A stretch of 64,000 nucleotides of DNA from Oculatella sp. LEGE 06141. GTDB taxonomy: Bacteria; Cyanobacteriota; Cyanobacteriia; Elainellales; Elainellaceae. A program made the translations under genes and the position numbers. Where the stretch lies: positions 62,001 through 126,000 of the forward strand of contig NZ_JADEWO010000003.1 of assembly GCF_015207605.1 (NCBI RefSeq). The letters are read 5' to 3'. The notes beneath the pieces are model-generated. The model was given only the letters and a program-made list of their open reading frames with translations, was not told the origin of the DNA and did no database searches. Below, piece by piece: positions 35,113-44,635 of this stretch. Numbering within the stretch: position 1 is the first letter of the stretch; each line of letters begins with the position of its first letter.

Positions 35113-35847
35113 TCAGGCAAAGCGCACGGTATACAGTTGAAACAGCTCTCCTGGCTGCTTTTTGACTATCTTGGCTCCTGCCATTTGAATCGTCTTTTGC
35201 CAGTCTGCTAACGGTTCCAGAAAGACCTCAGATCCCAAATACATTTCTAAAATCGCCCAATTTTCTGCAATTGGGGATTCTGTATCGATAACGTCGAAGA
35301 CAAATACACCGTCTGGCTTCAACACACGCTTCACTTCGGCCAGTACGTCAGACCAATACTCCAATGGGTAATAGCAGCTAAACCCGGTGGCGATCGCCAG
35401 ATCAAACTGGTTCGCTTCGTAGTGCAGTTCATGGGCTGCACCAAGCTGCACGCCCTTGAACAGTTTTGAATTAAGCTGAGGGCCACGGGCATTCAGGGTG
35501 TCGCGTGCCACCGTGCTGATTTCCTGCCCGTAAAACAGCGCTTCCCAGTCGCGCCAGGGATAAATTAAGAAGCTGACCCCACAGCCAATATCCAGGCATT
35601 TTTGTTGCTTGCGCGGTTTAGCCAGTTCCCAAAAGGGTGAAGCGATTTTGGCGGCTAAAATGCCAGAGGTTCGTTCTCGAAAAATAGGCATGGCTTCCAC
35701 TTCGGCTGGAAGCTCAAACGGTTCACCTTGGTAGTCTTGATTGAAGCGATGGGCGACAGTAGCGATATAACCCTGCCAATCTGCGGTGCGATCGCCCAAC
35801 GACTTAAATAATTGCTGATCAGAAAAATCGGGACTTTTGGGGGGCAT
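35113..35847 (-). CDS. SAM-dependent methyltransferase
   Basis: 244 residues of the class I fold. Motif I is KCLDIGCGVSFLIYPWRDWE, and the later motifs are FDLAIATGFSCYYPLEYWSD and LKPDGVFVFDVIDTES. The N-terminal region is family-specific. The substrate is unknown. Its stop is followed within seven bases by the cobK start, which suggests a shared transcript, but it lacks the marks of a precorrin methyltransferase. ATG 35847 replaces an upstream TTG. Confidence 0.87.
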   Translation of the reverse strand: MPPKSPDFSDQQLFKSLGDRTADWQGYIATVAHRFNQDYQGEPFELPAEVEAMPIFRERTSGILAAKIASPFWELAKPRKQQKCLDIGCGVSFLIYPWRDWEALFYGQEISTVARDTLNARGPQLNSKLFKGVQLGAAHELHYEANQFDLAIATGFSCYYPLEYWSDVLAEVKRVLKPDGVFVFDVIDTESPIAENWAILEMYLGSEVFLEPLADWQKTIQMAGAKIVKKQPGELFQLYTVRFA

Positions 35848-36001
35848 TCTGCTTGGGCACGTTTGGAGCAATGGATCGATTGATAGGAAACGATTGGGAA
35901 ACGATACTGGAAGCTGTGAACAGTGAAAGTTGGGTGCCGCCGAGTTACAGCAACGGGTGGTGGCTTACCCAACAGTCACTATTCGTGGGTCATTGCCGGG
36001 G

Positions 36002-36181
36002 TTAACCTTTGAGTGCCCGATTGAAGTTCTGCCGATAGGATTTGTTAGAAGCTAATAAAACAGGCCACATTAGCGCCAGGTATAGTTTTCCCGAACTAAA
36101 ATTGGTGCGGTGAAAGCCTGTCCAAAACTTCCAAATACCGCCCACATAGACAACCAATGCCGCGAATCCGAGCAAAGACAT
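36002..36181 (-). CDS. Small conserved-looking membrane protein
   Basis: 59 residues with one clear hydrophobic segment at the N-terminus (LLGFAALVVYVGGIWKFWTG) and a second half with LYLALMWPVLLASNKSYRQN. GAGGAGG seven bases before ATG 36181 is a very good ribosome site and decides the start. I do not recall an assigned function. Confidence 0.8.
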   Translation of the reverse strand: MSLLGFAALVVYVGGIWKFWTGFHRTNFSSGKLYLALMWPVLLASNKSYRQNFNRALKG

Positions 36182-36679
36182 TCCCTTTCCTCCTCGACTG
36201 ATGACTAGAAAACAGCGCACTCAATCGGGTGCGATATCAAGAAACTTAGAAAAAAGTAAGATTGAGTTAGGCAAGCACAAATCTGCAAGTTTACTAATCA
36301 ACCATCTCCCTCAAGTTTAGAGTAGCCAATCCGCTTCCTGCCACAGGTTCAAGCAGGCTTAATACTCTGTTCCCATCTGGCGAATATATCGTTACGATCC
36401 TGGTTATAGGCATTGGCTCGCCGTAGTCAATCAGTAGCTATTAGCAAAAATCATTAGCAAAAAGAGTATGAACCTGTCAGCGTGTCAGAACTTCAGCCGT
36501 GCTAGTCAATGCAGGTCTAAACGCTGTCATCTTAAACAATGAACCCTGGTGTTGTCAGAATCGGCGCTAAGTTTTTCAAGAACGTCCAAGACGCACCTTA
36601 ATAAAAATTGAACTCTAGCCCACAAGCGGAACCCGATCGCCGCTAGGAGCAAAGAGAAGCTTGATCACAAGGAGGATTT
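36182..36679. other. Divergent spacer
   Basis: 498 bases upstream of the guanylyltransferase gene. A short direct repeat ATTAGCAAAAA lies at 36438-36462. No frame or RNA gene is evident. The AAGGAGGATTT ribosome site for the next gene is at its end. Confidence 0.5.
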
Positions 36680-39253
36680 ATGCGAGCAGTGCTGATGGCT
36701 GGCGGGTCAGGAACGAGACTAAGACCGTTAACCTGCGATCTGCCTAAACCGATGGTGCCCATTTTGAATCGCCCGATCGCCCAGCACATTATCAATTTGC
36801 TTCGGCGGCACCACATTACTGAAATTATTGCGACGTTGCATTATCTGCCCGACGCAATGCGCGACTATTTTCAGGATGGGAACGATTTTGGGGTACAGAT
36901 TACCTACGCCGTTGAAGAAGATCAGCCGTTGGGCACCGCTGGCTGCGTTAAGAACGTTGCAGAACTATTAGACGAAACGTTTCTGGTCATTAGCGGCGAC
37001 AGCATTACTGATTTTGATTTAACTGCCGCGATCGAATTCCACAAAAGTCATCACTCAAAAGCGACGCTGGTTCTGGCTCATGTGCCCAATCCAGTCGAGT
37101 TTGGTGTTGTTATTACCGATGAAAACCAGCGAATCAAGCGATTTTTAGAGAAACCGTCCAGCAGCGAGATCTTCTCCGATACGGTCAACACAGGTACTTA
37201 TATTTTGGAACCAGAGGTGTTGGACTACTTGCCGCCTGAGCAAGAATCTGACTTTTCCAAGGATCTGTTTCCGCTCCTGCTGGAAAAAGGAGAGCCGATG
37301 TATGGCTACGTTGCCAAGGGCTACTGGTGTGATGTTGGCCATTTAGATGCCTACCGCGAGGCGCACTATGCTGCCTTGCAACAAAAGGTGATGCTGGAAA
37401 CCGATTATGCGGAGCGATCGCCCGGTATTTGGATTGGGCAAAACACCTACATTGATGCCACTGCCACCGTTGATGCCCCTGCCCTGATTGGCAATAATTG
37501 CCGCATTGGCCCACGGGTGCAAATTGAAGCCGGAACGGTGATTGGCGACAACGTGACCATCAGTGCCGATGCCGACCTTAAGCGCCCAATTGTGTGGAAC
37601 GGTGTGATTATTGGCGAAGAAGCTCATCTACGTGCTTGTGTTGCAGCCAGAGGCAGCCGTGTCGATCGCCGTGCTCATGTGCTGGAAGGGGCGATCGTTG
37701 GCTCCCTCTCCAGCGTGGGCGAGGAAGCGCAAATTAGCCCCAACGTGCGCGTTTGGCCGAGCAAAAAGATTGAACCGGGTGCCATCCTCAACATGAATCT
37801 GATCTGGGGACACGCCGCTTACCGCAACTTGTTTGGGCAACGGGGGGTTTCCGGGTTGGCTAACATTGACATCACCCCAGAGTTTGCCGTGCGGCTCGGT
37901 GCTGCTTTTGGTTCAACTCTTAAACCGGGTTCCTACGTCACTGTGTCACGGGATCAGCGCAGCATCTCGCGGATGGTGTCTCGGTCTTTAATTGCGGGGT
38001 TGATGTCTGTTGGCGTGAACGTGCAAAACCTGGAGGCGACAGCGATTCCGGTCGCTCGTGCGGTGGTGCCAACGGTGTCGGTGGCCGGGGGAATTCATGT
38101 GCGTGTTCATCCAGAGCGATCGGATCACATTCTGATCGAGTTTTTTGACCACAAAGGCATCAACCTATCTAAAGGGCGAGAGAAGAAGATTGAAGGCGCA
38201 TACTTCAAGGAAGATTTCCGGCGGGCGCAGGTTCAGGAAATTGGCAACGTTGTCTATATCAACAACGCAACGGACATTTATAGCACCAGTTTCGAGCGCC
38301 ACCTCAATGTTGAAGCCATTCGCCACAGCAAATCAAAGGTCGTGATCGACTACGTTTATGCGGTGTCGGGAGCCGTGTTGCCGATCTTGCTGGGTAAGTT
38401 TGGTTGCGATGCGGTTGTGTTAAACGCCAGCCTGAGCCAGACGGTGCCGTCTCCCTCCGATCGCGACGTGCTGCTGAGCCAGCTTGGGCACGTGGTAGAG
38501 GCGTTGAAAGCCAATTTAGGCGTACAGGTTTCGGCCAACGGTGAGCAGCTCATTTTAGTGGATGAATCTGGCAGCCCCATTCGAGGTGAACTGCTGACCG
38601 CCTTGATGGTGCAAATGATCTTGACCGATCATCCTCGCGGAACGGTGGTGGTGCCCGTCAACGCATCGAGTTTAGTGGAACAGATTGCCCGCCGCCATGA
38701 TGGTAAGGTGCTTCGCACTAAGGCCAACCCAACCGCACTAATGGAGGCTTGCCATACTAATCCAAACGTCGTGTTGGGCGGTAGCGGCGAAATGGGCTTT
38801 ATTTTTCCCCAGTTGCATCCCGGTTTTGATGCCATGTTCTGCATTGCCAAGCTGATTGAAATGCTGAATTTGCAGGAGCATGATTCGTTTGGGCACACGC
38901 CGCGCACTCTCGGCCAGATTCGAGCCGATTTGCCCTATGCTTGCCACCGCACCATGAGTATTCGCTGCCCGTGGACGGCTAAAGGCTCGTTGATGCGGCA
39001 CCTAGTGGAGTCGCATCCGGCAGAAAGCCTTGACCTGACCGATGGTGTCAAAATCCTGAACCGCCAGCACGATAGTTGGGTTCTGGTGTTGCCCGATGCG
39101 GGTGAACCCCTGGTGCATCTGGTCGCCGACAGCAGCGATCGCGGTTGGGTAGACGAAACATTACGAGAATATCGGGTCTATGTGCAGGAATTTGTAGAAC
39201 GCGAGCAGGGTATGGAAGACAGCAGAATGGAGAAAGTTGGGATTACTTCGTAG
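36680..39253 (+). CDS. Mannose-1-phosphate guanylyltransferase with degenerate phosphomannomutase domain
   Basis: 857 residues. Domain 1 (1-230) is a nucleotidyltransferase ([20 protein letters not shown]). Domain 2 (about 250-370) is a left-handed beta helix of hexapeptides ([20 protein letters not shown]). Domain 3 (about 375-845) is homologous to phosphohexomutases, but its catalytic Ser loop reads [14 protein letters not shown] (no TASHNP, near 470-480), and the metal-binding DGDADR is replaced by SANGEQ (near 618). The mutase half therefore looks inactive. The first half should make GDP-mannose or a related sugar nucleotide for glycan synthesis. The product is not certain. The ribosome site is strong. 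Confidence 0.88.
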   Translation: MRAVLMAGGSGTRLRPLTCDLPKPMVPILNRPIAQHIINLLRRHHITEIIATLHYLPDAMRDYFQDGNDFGVQITYAVEEDQPLGTAGCVKNVAELLDETFLVISGDSITDFDLTAAIEFHKSHHSKATLVLAHVPNPVEFGVVITDENQRIKRFLEKPSSSEIFSDTVNTGTYILEPEVLDYLPPEQESDFSKDLFPLLLEKGEPMYGYVAKGYWCDVGHLDAYREAHYAALQQKVMLETDYAERSPGIWIGQNTYIDATATVDAPALIGNNCRIGPRVQIEAGTVIGDNVTISADADLKRPIVWNGVIIGEEAHLRACVAARGSRVDRRAHVLEGAIVGSLSSVGEEAQISPNVRVWPSKKIEPGAILNMNLIWGHAAYRNLFGQRGVSGLANIDITPEFAVRLGAAFGSTLKPGSYVTVSRDQRSISRMVSRSLIAGLMSVGVNVQNLEATAIPVARAVVPTVSVAGGIHVRVHPERSDHILIEFFDHKGINLSKGREKKIEGAYFKEDFRRAQVQEIGNVVYINNATDIYSTSFERHLNVEAIRHSKSKVVIDYVYAVSGAVLPILLGKFGCDAVVLNASLSQTVPSPSDRDVLLSQLGHVVEALKANLGVQVSANGEQLILVDESGSPIRGELLTALMVQMILTDHPRGTVVVPVNASSLVEQIARRHDGKVLRTKANPTALMEACHTNPNVVLGGSGEMGFIFPQLHPGFDAMFCIAKLIEMLNLQEHDSFGHTPRTLGQIRADLPYACHRTMSIRCPWTAKGSLMRHLVESHPAESLDLTDGVKILNRQHDSWVLVLPDAGEPLVHLVADSSDRGWVDETLREYRVYVQEFVEREQGMEDSRMEKVGITS

Positions 39254-39410
39254 GTGGCTCAACTTGCCTGCTGTGGTGCCTCTCGCTAACCTGGTTTTAT
39301 TCCGGCCTAAACGCGCTAGAGTACTAAACTGATACGTCCTCTCTTTTTTTTGATACAACAGTACTATCAGGCTTCGCTTAGCTTGACTTGATTTCATCAG
39401 GAGCACATTT

Positions 39411-39923
39411 GTGAATAACTGCATCCTCATGGCGGAGGTTATCCAAGATCCACAACTCCGCTATACCCCTGATACGCAAATTGCAATTGCCGAAATGATG
39501 GTTCAGTTTTCAGGGTTGCGAGACGAAGACCCTCCATCGACGGTGAAGGTGGTGGGTTGGGGTAACCTGGCTCAGGAAATTCAAGAGAAATATCACCAGG
39601 GCGATCGCGTCATCGTTGAAGGCCGATTGGGAATGATCACGTTTGATCGCCCCGAAGGCTTCAAAGAGAAACGAGCAGAACTCACAGCACAGAGAATTCA
39701 TTTACTCGGCGCAGGTGCAGATGTGGGAATTGTTTCAAGTACGGCACCCGTTGCCACCAATCCCTCATCGAGTACCACCCCGGCAGCTACACCTGCTATG
39801 CCCAGGGCGGCAGCTCCAGGCCGTTCTGCGGCTCCGTCGCGCAGCACTACAGCCGAGCCAAAAACGCCAGCCTATCCTGCTGCCGATAACGATGTGCCGG
39901 ATTACGATGACATTCCGTTCTAG
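39411..39923 (+). CDS. ssb: Single-stranded DNA-binding protein
   Basis: 170 residues: an OB fold (about 1-105; MVQFSGLRDEDPPSTVKVVG, GDRVIVEGRLGMITF) and a Pro/Ala/Ser-rich linker, with the acidic tip DYDDIPF that recruits repair proteins. SSB coats ssDNA in replication and repair. GTG 39411 has CAGGAG upstream. Two AGTACT hexamers (39320-39325 and 39360-39365) lie in the promoter region; their role is unknown. The stop overlaps the convergent methyltransferase stop within the shared CTAG. Confidence 0.93.
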   Translation: MNNCILMAEVIQDPQLRYTPDTQIAIAEMMVQFSGLRDEDPPSTVKVVGWGNLAQEIQEKYHQGDRVIVEGRLGMITFDRPEGFKEKRAELTAQRIHLLGAGADVGIVSSTAPVATNPSSSTTPAATPAMPRAAAPGRSAAPSRSTTAEPKTPAYPAADNDVPDYDDIPF

Positions 39924-42115
39924 GATGCGGTCAACACCATCTCTGTGTCGGGTGCCGTTAAGCGATAAAGCTGGCAAACCAGACGATCGATCGCCTGGTT
40001 TGCGGCTTGAATTTGCGATGTGATATAGCCAGCATTGCTCTGGTGCTGCAACTGGAAGTGGAGTAAGAGGAGGCGATCGACCCACACAATCACCGTTTCA
40101 TACATCCGTCGTTCATCTGGATTGTCCAGGTCTATTTGAGGCATCGGAATTTGCCGCAGTTGGGGAGGGCCAACGCTCAAGTACCCCCCGTTGAGGCTAT
40201 TTCCACCAAAGCTGCTGGTAAAAAACAGGTTAACCAATTGGCTGTTGAGTATGCCCACCAGGTAGCGAAGATCCAGGGAGACGTTCGGTTTAAAGCAAAT
40301 GACTGACGTTGATTTGGCGGCTAATATATCGCCTTGTCTATCCAGGGCGCACTCCAGTGTTTTGGTCATGCCTGCCACCACAATCTTGGGCTGTCGCGCC
40401 TGATGGTAGCGTTTTCGGGGCAAGCACTGTGTTTGTTCGACTGGGACAACAGGCCGAATGTAAGTCATGCCTAAATATCGCAATGGTTTGGTGCCCCAGT
40501 GGAAGCAATAGCGATCGATCGTACCGCTATTCGCTAGCCGTAAATCTCCGGGTGCAATCACCGATTTATCTTGAATTAAGGCTTTTAACTCATAGGCTTC
40601 TGCGACCGTAGCCGCTCCAGTAATCTCGGCCAGGTCGGCCAGGGGAGGAAACGCCTGACGCAGTTTTAGGAACAACTTGGACTGGTTAGAACCAGCCGTC
40701 ATTAACCACGGGGTTGCACCGTTGACGTGAGAACCGAATTGCAGGTGCCGTTGCTCGGCCACACAAAAGCTGTCTGCTTGTGCCTGCATGACCTCGTAGA
40801 GTACGTGAGATGTGGGCTGCGGTTTTGCCCGGTGGACAACGTAAACCAGCGGATAAACGGCAACCGAAAAGGTACAGGTGCGCGAGTAATCATGAATAGA
40901 CAGGAGGCGATGTTCCTGGATTAGCAGCGATCGCGCGATCGCGGCATAGTCGGCGGCGGCCAGTTTGTTAGGCACAACAAAACTGTGGAACCCGTTTGTG
41001 CGGCACAGGGTCAACGCTTTCTCGATAAATACGCAAAACGCATCCCAATTGCCCACGGCGGTGCGGTAACGAGCGGCGCAATAGGTACGCCAGTCGGGCA
41101 GGTAGCGGCTCATTCGCTCCGAATCAATGTAGGGCGGGTTGCCAATTACCACTTCAAATCCACCCGTCTGGATAATGGCGGGAAATGCAATGTCCCAATC
41201 AAAGGCAGTAACGGCGGCAGGATCGATCTGGTGGGTGCGGCAATCGGAACTAATGAGCGCGTTGCCACACTGAATGTTTTGGCTTAAGTTGGGGCAAGCA
41301 TAAGCCGATTGAGACACCTCCTCAAACAGCTTGAGCAGTAGAGCCATCCGGGTGATTTGGATGGCTTGGGGGTCAATGTCTATCCCATAGATGCAATGAA
41401 GCAGGATTCGTTCACGTTCTGCGATCGTCAGCCGCCATTGGTCTCGATGGTTGGTCAGCCGTCCAGCCCTGGCATGATCTTCTGGATCGGTTGTGATGTA
41501 GTGCTGTAAGTATCCATCCAACAGATATTGATAGGTTGCCAGCAAAAATGCACCGCCTCCGCAGGCAGGGTCTAACACTCGTAGCGGCTGGGTTGGTTGG
41601 GATGAAAAAAAGCGACCTACGGTGAGGCGCACCATGTGATGCACGATCGCCGCCGGGGTGTAATACGCGCCTCCGGTTTTTCGGGTGCTGCCTTGCTTGG
41701 GGTTCCTGGTAGAGAGAGTCTGCTCGTAGACCTGCCCCAACAGGTCGGCGGGCACCAGGTCGCCCTGGGCAAACCAGCGATCGCTGATTTGACGGGTTAT
41801 TGCCCTTACGGTTTTACTGTCGATCGCCACTGCTTGCAGATGTGCCACTGTGGAAACCAGTCCCAACCGCTGGCTAACGGTTTGCCACAACTGCTGTAAC
41901 TGGTCACAGGCATCCGTTGCGTGGTGCAGCGATCGCATTTCTCCTCCTGGCAACACTCCACGCTGTTCGCAGAGGTGAAGGCCAAGAATGCTGTGAATAA
42001 CCTGCTGAGCGCTGTGATGCTGTTGGTCGGTGGATAGGTGGGGATAGTTTGCTGCAAGGTCGTTGGCGATCGTGCGTTGCCAGCGCTCGATCTGCCTGGG
42101 CAGATCTGCCTTCAT
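39920..42115 (-). CDS. Orphan N6-adenine DNA methyltransferase (Eco57I/type IIG-like)
   Basis: 731 residues. Motif I is LDPACGGGAFLLATYQYLLD (DPACGGG 182-188) and motif IV is GNPPYIDSE (NPPY 326-329). The C-terminal half resembles a TaqI-type target-recognition region. I see no PD-(D/E)XK nuclease motif before the methyltransferase and no restriction gene near it, so it appears to be a stand-alone methylase. The start ATG overlaps the stop of the upstream SRAP gene as ATGA, indicating translational coupling. The stop overlaps that of the convergent ssb gene. The recognition sequence cannot be read from the protein. Confidence 0.88.
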   Translation of the reverse strand: MKADLPRQIERWQRTIANDLAANYPHLSTDQQHHSAQQVIHSILGLHLCEQRGVLPGGEMRSLHHATDACDQLQQLWQTVSQRLGLVSTVAHLQAVAIDSKTVRAITRQISDRWFAQGDLVPADLLGQVYEQTLSTRNPKQGSTRKTGGAYYTPAAIVHHMVRLTVGRFFSSQPTQPLRVLDPACGGGAFLLATYQYLLDGYLQHYITTDPEDHARAGRLTNHRDQWRLTIAERERILLHCIYGIDIDPQAIQITRMALLLKLFEEVSQSAYACPNLSQNIQCGNALISSDCRTHQIDPAAVTAFDWDIAFPAIIQTGGFEVVIGNPPYIDSERMSRYLPDWRTYCAARYRTAVGNWDAFCVFIEKALTLCRTNGFHSFVVPNKLAAADYAAIARSLLIQEHRLLSIHDYSRTCTFSVAVYPLVYVVHRAKPQPTSHVLYEVMQAQADSFCVAEQRHLQFGSHVNGATPWLMTAGSNQSKLFLKLRQAFPPLADLAEITGAATVAEAYELKALIQDKSVIAPGDLRLANSGTIDRYCFHWGTKPLRYLGMTYIRPVVPVEQTQCLPRKRYHQARQPKIVVAGMTKTLECALDRQGDILAAKSTSVICFKPNVSLDLRYLVGILNSQLVNLFFTSSFGGNSLNGGYLSVGPPQLRQIPMPQIDLDNPDERRMYETVIVWVDRLLLLHFQLQHQSNAGYITSQIQAANQAIDRLVCQLYRLTAPDTEMVLTAS

Positions 42116-42798
42116 TCCGGCACGGTTGTCTCAAGGGGCTGAATGCAATCTGGGTGGTCGTGTCTGGGACTGTTCATCACCGGGCTGACGGCATAGCTGG
42201 TCATGGCTGTGGCATCAAACGGACGGAGTAGCGGCTGCAACGGTTCGGATGTTCGCACAGATGGATCGAGCCAGCGATCGTAAGTCTGCGGCTCTAGAAT
42301 AACGGGCATGCGATCGTGTACAGCACGCATCAACTCGTTTGCTTCCGTGGTCAAGATGGTGCAGGAGTCGATCGTATCGCCTTCAGAACTTTCCCAATGT
42401 TCCCACAACCCAGCAAACGCAAAGGGCTGTCCGTTCTCTAATCGATAATAAAAAGGTTGCTTGCCGCGCTTAAGCGTCTGCCACTCATAGAAACCATCGA
42501 CCACAATTAAGCAACGCCGTTGTCGAAACGCATTGCGAAATGAAGGTTTCTCACCCACTGTTTCGGCACGGGCATTGATTAAACGGGCACCCATTTTGGT
42601 ATCTTTAGCCCAAGACGGAATTAACCCCCAATAGAGCGGTTTAAACTGGCGCATAGAGCGGGTTGCATCAAACAGAATGGCTGGAACTGGCTGAGTGGGT
42701 GCAATATTGTAACGCGGAGGCATATCTGGCACCTCCTCTAGCTGAAACGCTTCAGCGATCGCGTCAGCAGATTGACTTAACGTAAATCGTCCACACAT
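42112..42798 (-). CDS. yedK: SOS-response-associated peptidase (SRAP, YedK/HMCES family)
   Basis: 228 residues. HMCES-type proteins cross-link through Cys2 to abasic sites in single-stranded DNA and protect them. The catalytic set is intact: MCGRFTL with Cys2, Asn75 in NARAET, Glu105 in GFYEW, and His161 in VHDRMP. ATG 42798 is required to place Cys at position 2; an upstream in-frame ATG at 42807 would not. Its stop TGA overlaps the start ATG of the adenine methyltransferase. The ssb gene lies just beyond that, so a DNA-maintenance neighbourhood is plausible. Confidence 0.94.
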   Translation of the reverse strand: MCGRFTLSQSADAIAEAFQLEEVPDMPPRYNIAPTQPVPAILFDATRSMRQFKPLYWGLIPSWAKDTKMGARLINARAETVGEKPSFRNAFRQRRCLIVVDGFYEWQTLKRGKQPFYYRLENGQPFAFAGLWEHWESSEGDTIDSCTILTTEANELMRAVHDRMPVILEPQTYDRWLDPSVRTSEPLQPLLRPFDATAMTSYAVSPVMNSPRHDHPDCIQPLETTVPE

Positions 42799-42863
42799 GG
42801 CAATCAAGACAGACTGGAGATCTTGATCTTAACGATGATGCGACCAATCGATCGCATCATCTG

Positions 42864-43298
42864 TTAGCTCTCCGGCAGCCAATCGTCTGCCAATACCCGT
42901 TCGATGTCATATGGACAGGCATTTGGAAGTACCGAAATTTCCATACTGATTTGCTTGGCCGCTTGACGACGTGCCCGTTGATAGCTCTCTTCAAGTTTCT
43001 CTACGGGATAACTCCTTAGGCTGGGGCTGTCTTCAAGAGCTAATTCAATTTGGGTACGCGCATCAGTAATGGAATCAAGCCAGCTATCTGAACGGCGTTG
43101 AGGCTGATACTGCCACTTAAGCAAATGCAATAAAAGACGGGTCAATTGACTGACAATCCCCCGCCGTTCACTTTTGCCCAAATCTTCGACCTCTTCAATC
43201 AAATTCGGCACATCAAGTTCATGCCAACGGCGCTCCCGTAACAGTTGGGCTGTTTGACTAACCCAGGAACTAAAATCTGTTAAATACTTCTCGCTCAT
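42864..43298 (-). CDS. DUF29 family protein
   Basis: 144 residues. YLTDFSSWVSQTAQLLRERR, then WHELDVPNLIEEVEDLGKSE and LTRLLLHLLKWQYQPQRR are the signature of DUF29, a helical family very abundant in cyanobacteria and of unknown function. ATG 43298 has GGGGTTAAAC upstream and gives the family N-terminus; the frame is open further upstream. It is 65 bases before the SRAP gene on the same strand and may share its transcript. Confidence 0.85.
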   Translation of the reverse strand: MSEKYLTDFSSWVSQTAQLLRERRWHELDVPNLIEEVEDLGKSERRGIVSQLTRLLLHLLKWQYQPQRRSDSWLDSITDARTQIELALEDSPSLRSYPVEKLEESYQRARRQAAKQISMEISVLPNACPYDIERVLADDWLPES

Positions 43299-43928
43299 GT
43301 TTAACCCCGTACCTAACAGCATTGAGTACGTGTTGACGAAGCTTCCTGGCATCTCAGGGATAACGATCGAACTCACGCTCACTCGAACCAGGAGATCTAA
43401 CGGTGCGCTGAGCGGCGGCTAATAATTGTTCTTGTATGTCCTGGAGCCGCCTGCAAATCCGCTGTAACTGAACGTTTTGCGGCGGAAGAGTGGCTTAGGC
43501 AAGCCCAATCGTATCCATAGTAACTCTCAGTTGTTTCGTAATAGCACGGATGAACAATCCAACGTCTGAAGGACTACAAACTGGCTCTAGCAGACGAGCT
43601 GCTTTGACCTGGAGCAAGCAGAAGAAAGGACGTTCATCTATTCCAGGAGTTGTTCCCTCAGTTCGTGCTGTATCGGATGGAATGCTTACAGCAGTTCTCA
43701 ATCGAGTCAGCCACAGTCTCGCCAAGATGGGTGTAGGGGGTAGTGAATGCAATGAAAATGGCTGTAGGTGCATCCAGCGACGTTTTGAGTCGATTGTTAA
43801 AATCACTGCCGCTTGTGGTGATCTTTCCTCGGCCTTGTGTCCAGAGCAATTGAATGTCTAATTCAGCTACTTCAGCAACGAGAGATATCCTGCCTGTTCG
43901 CCGTTCTTACTCGATCGCACGCTGTTTT
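43299..43928. other. Spacer with open frames of unclear status
   Basis: 630 bases between DUF29 and the START-like gene. Long frames are open on both strands at 43495-43861, and a protein-like segment without a start lies at 43354-43494. None matches a family I know. It may be a decayed gene or a conserved noncoding element. Confidence 0.5.
43354..43806 (-). pseudogene. Possible stop-split gene of unknown family
   Basis: The minus-strand frame from 43806 to 43495 (103 residues) ends at a TAA, and the same frame continues for 46 sense codons to a TGA at 43354. The second part has no ATG, GTG or TTG but reads like real helical protein (LQRICRRLQDIQEQLLAAAQ). A plus-strand frame (43550-43861) overlaps the first part, so at least one of them is chance. 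I recognise no family, and the pseudogene call is tentative. Confidence 0.25.
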
Positions 43929-44507
43929 CTAGTGGATAGATTGCGATCGCCGCTCGATTTCCTGACGCAGTGCATTGAGACTATCTTCCAGGCTGTTCTC
44001 AAACAGGCCATGAAACGCGCCTTGCAAAAATCCAGCATCGGCATCGGCTGCAACCGTCTGACTCACTAAAACTTGCGGTGCGTTTGGTTTGGACTGCTCA
44101 ACGGGCTGAATCTGCCAGAACCCCTCTAATTTCTTGATGTGATCGCCTTCGACTAACCGAAAATCGATCTGTTCCGGCTGATTTTCGATGCTTTCGGTAC
44201 AGATACGAGACTCCAGATTCATTAATAGAACGTTGCGAACATCTACTCGTTCAACAACTTTGCGATCGCCCTCTGTCTCCAACACGCGACTCGATGAAAC
44301 GTTGGGCAAGAAATTGGCGAAGCTCTCGTAATCCGTCAGCACATCCCAGGCCGTCTCAACGCCTGCCGACACTAAAACTACGCCGACATAGCTGCCATTG
44401 CTTCCTGTAACGATAGCCTGCCCCTGCTGCAAGCGGTCTTGTTCTGCTGGCGATAAGGGTGGAGTTAGATCAGCAAGAACCTGAGTTGAAATCAGAGAAG
44501 CAGTCAT
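43929..44507 (-). CDS. START/SRPBCC-family protein (polyketide-cyclase-like)
   Basis: 192 residues. A START-like barrel spans most of the protein: VGVVLVSAGVETAWDVLTDY, ESFANFLPNVSSSRVLETEG, QIDFRLVEGDHIKKLEGFWQ, then a long C-terminal helix (LFENSLEDSLNALRQEIERR). Such proteins bind hydrophobic ligands, and the cyanobacterial branch is often annotated as cyclase/dehydrase. The ligand is unknown. ATG 44507 with AGGT upstream is preferred over a start 11 codons earlier. A second member of the superfamily is at 58967-59527. Confidence 0.85.
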   Translation of the reverse strand: MTASLISTQVLADLTPPLSPAEQDRLQQGQAIVTGSNGSYVGVVLVSAGVETAWDVLTDYESFANFLPNVSSSRVLETEGDRKVVERVDVRNVLLMNLESRICTESIENQPEQIDFRLVEGDHIKKLEGFWQIQPVEQSKPNAPQVLVSQTVAADADAGFLQGAFHGLFENSLEDSLNALRQEIERRSQSIH

Positions 44508-44635
44508 AAACCGTACCTGGAACAGCAGTAATAGAAGCACTTGTGTTAAACACCATTAACGCTTCTATACGAATCTTAACAACTTAGACCAGTTGTGCTG
44601 TTCAGTTGGGTTAAAACCTGCCCTGAGGGATAGAC

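Noticed and set aside
39320-39365. LexA boxes upstream of ssb
   Set aside because: The two AGTACT words do not fit the cyanobacterial LexA consensus RGTACNNNDGTWCB at either position.
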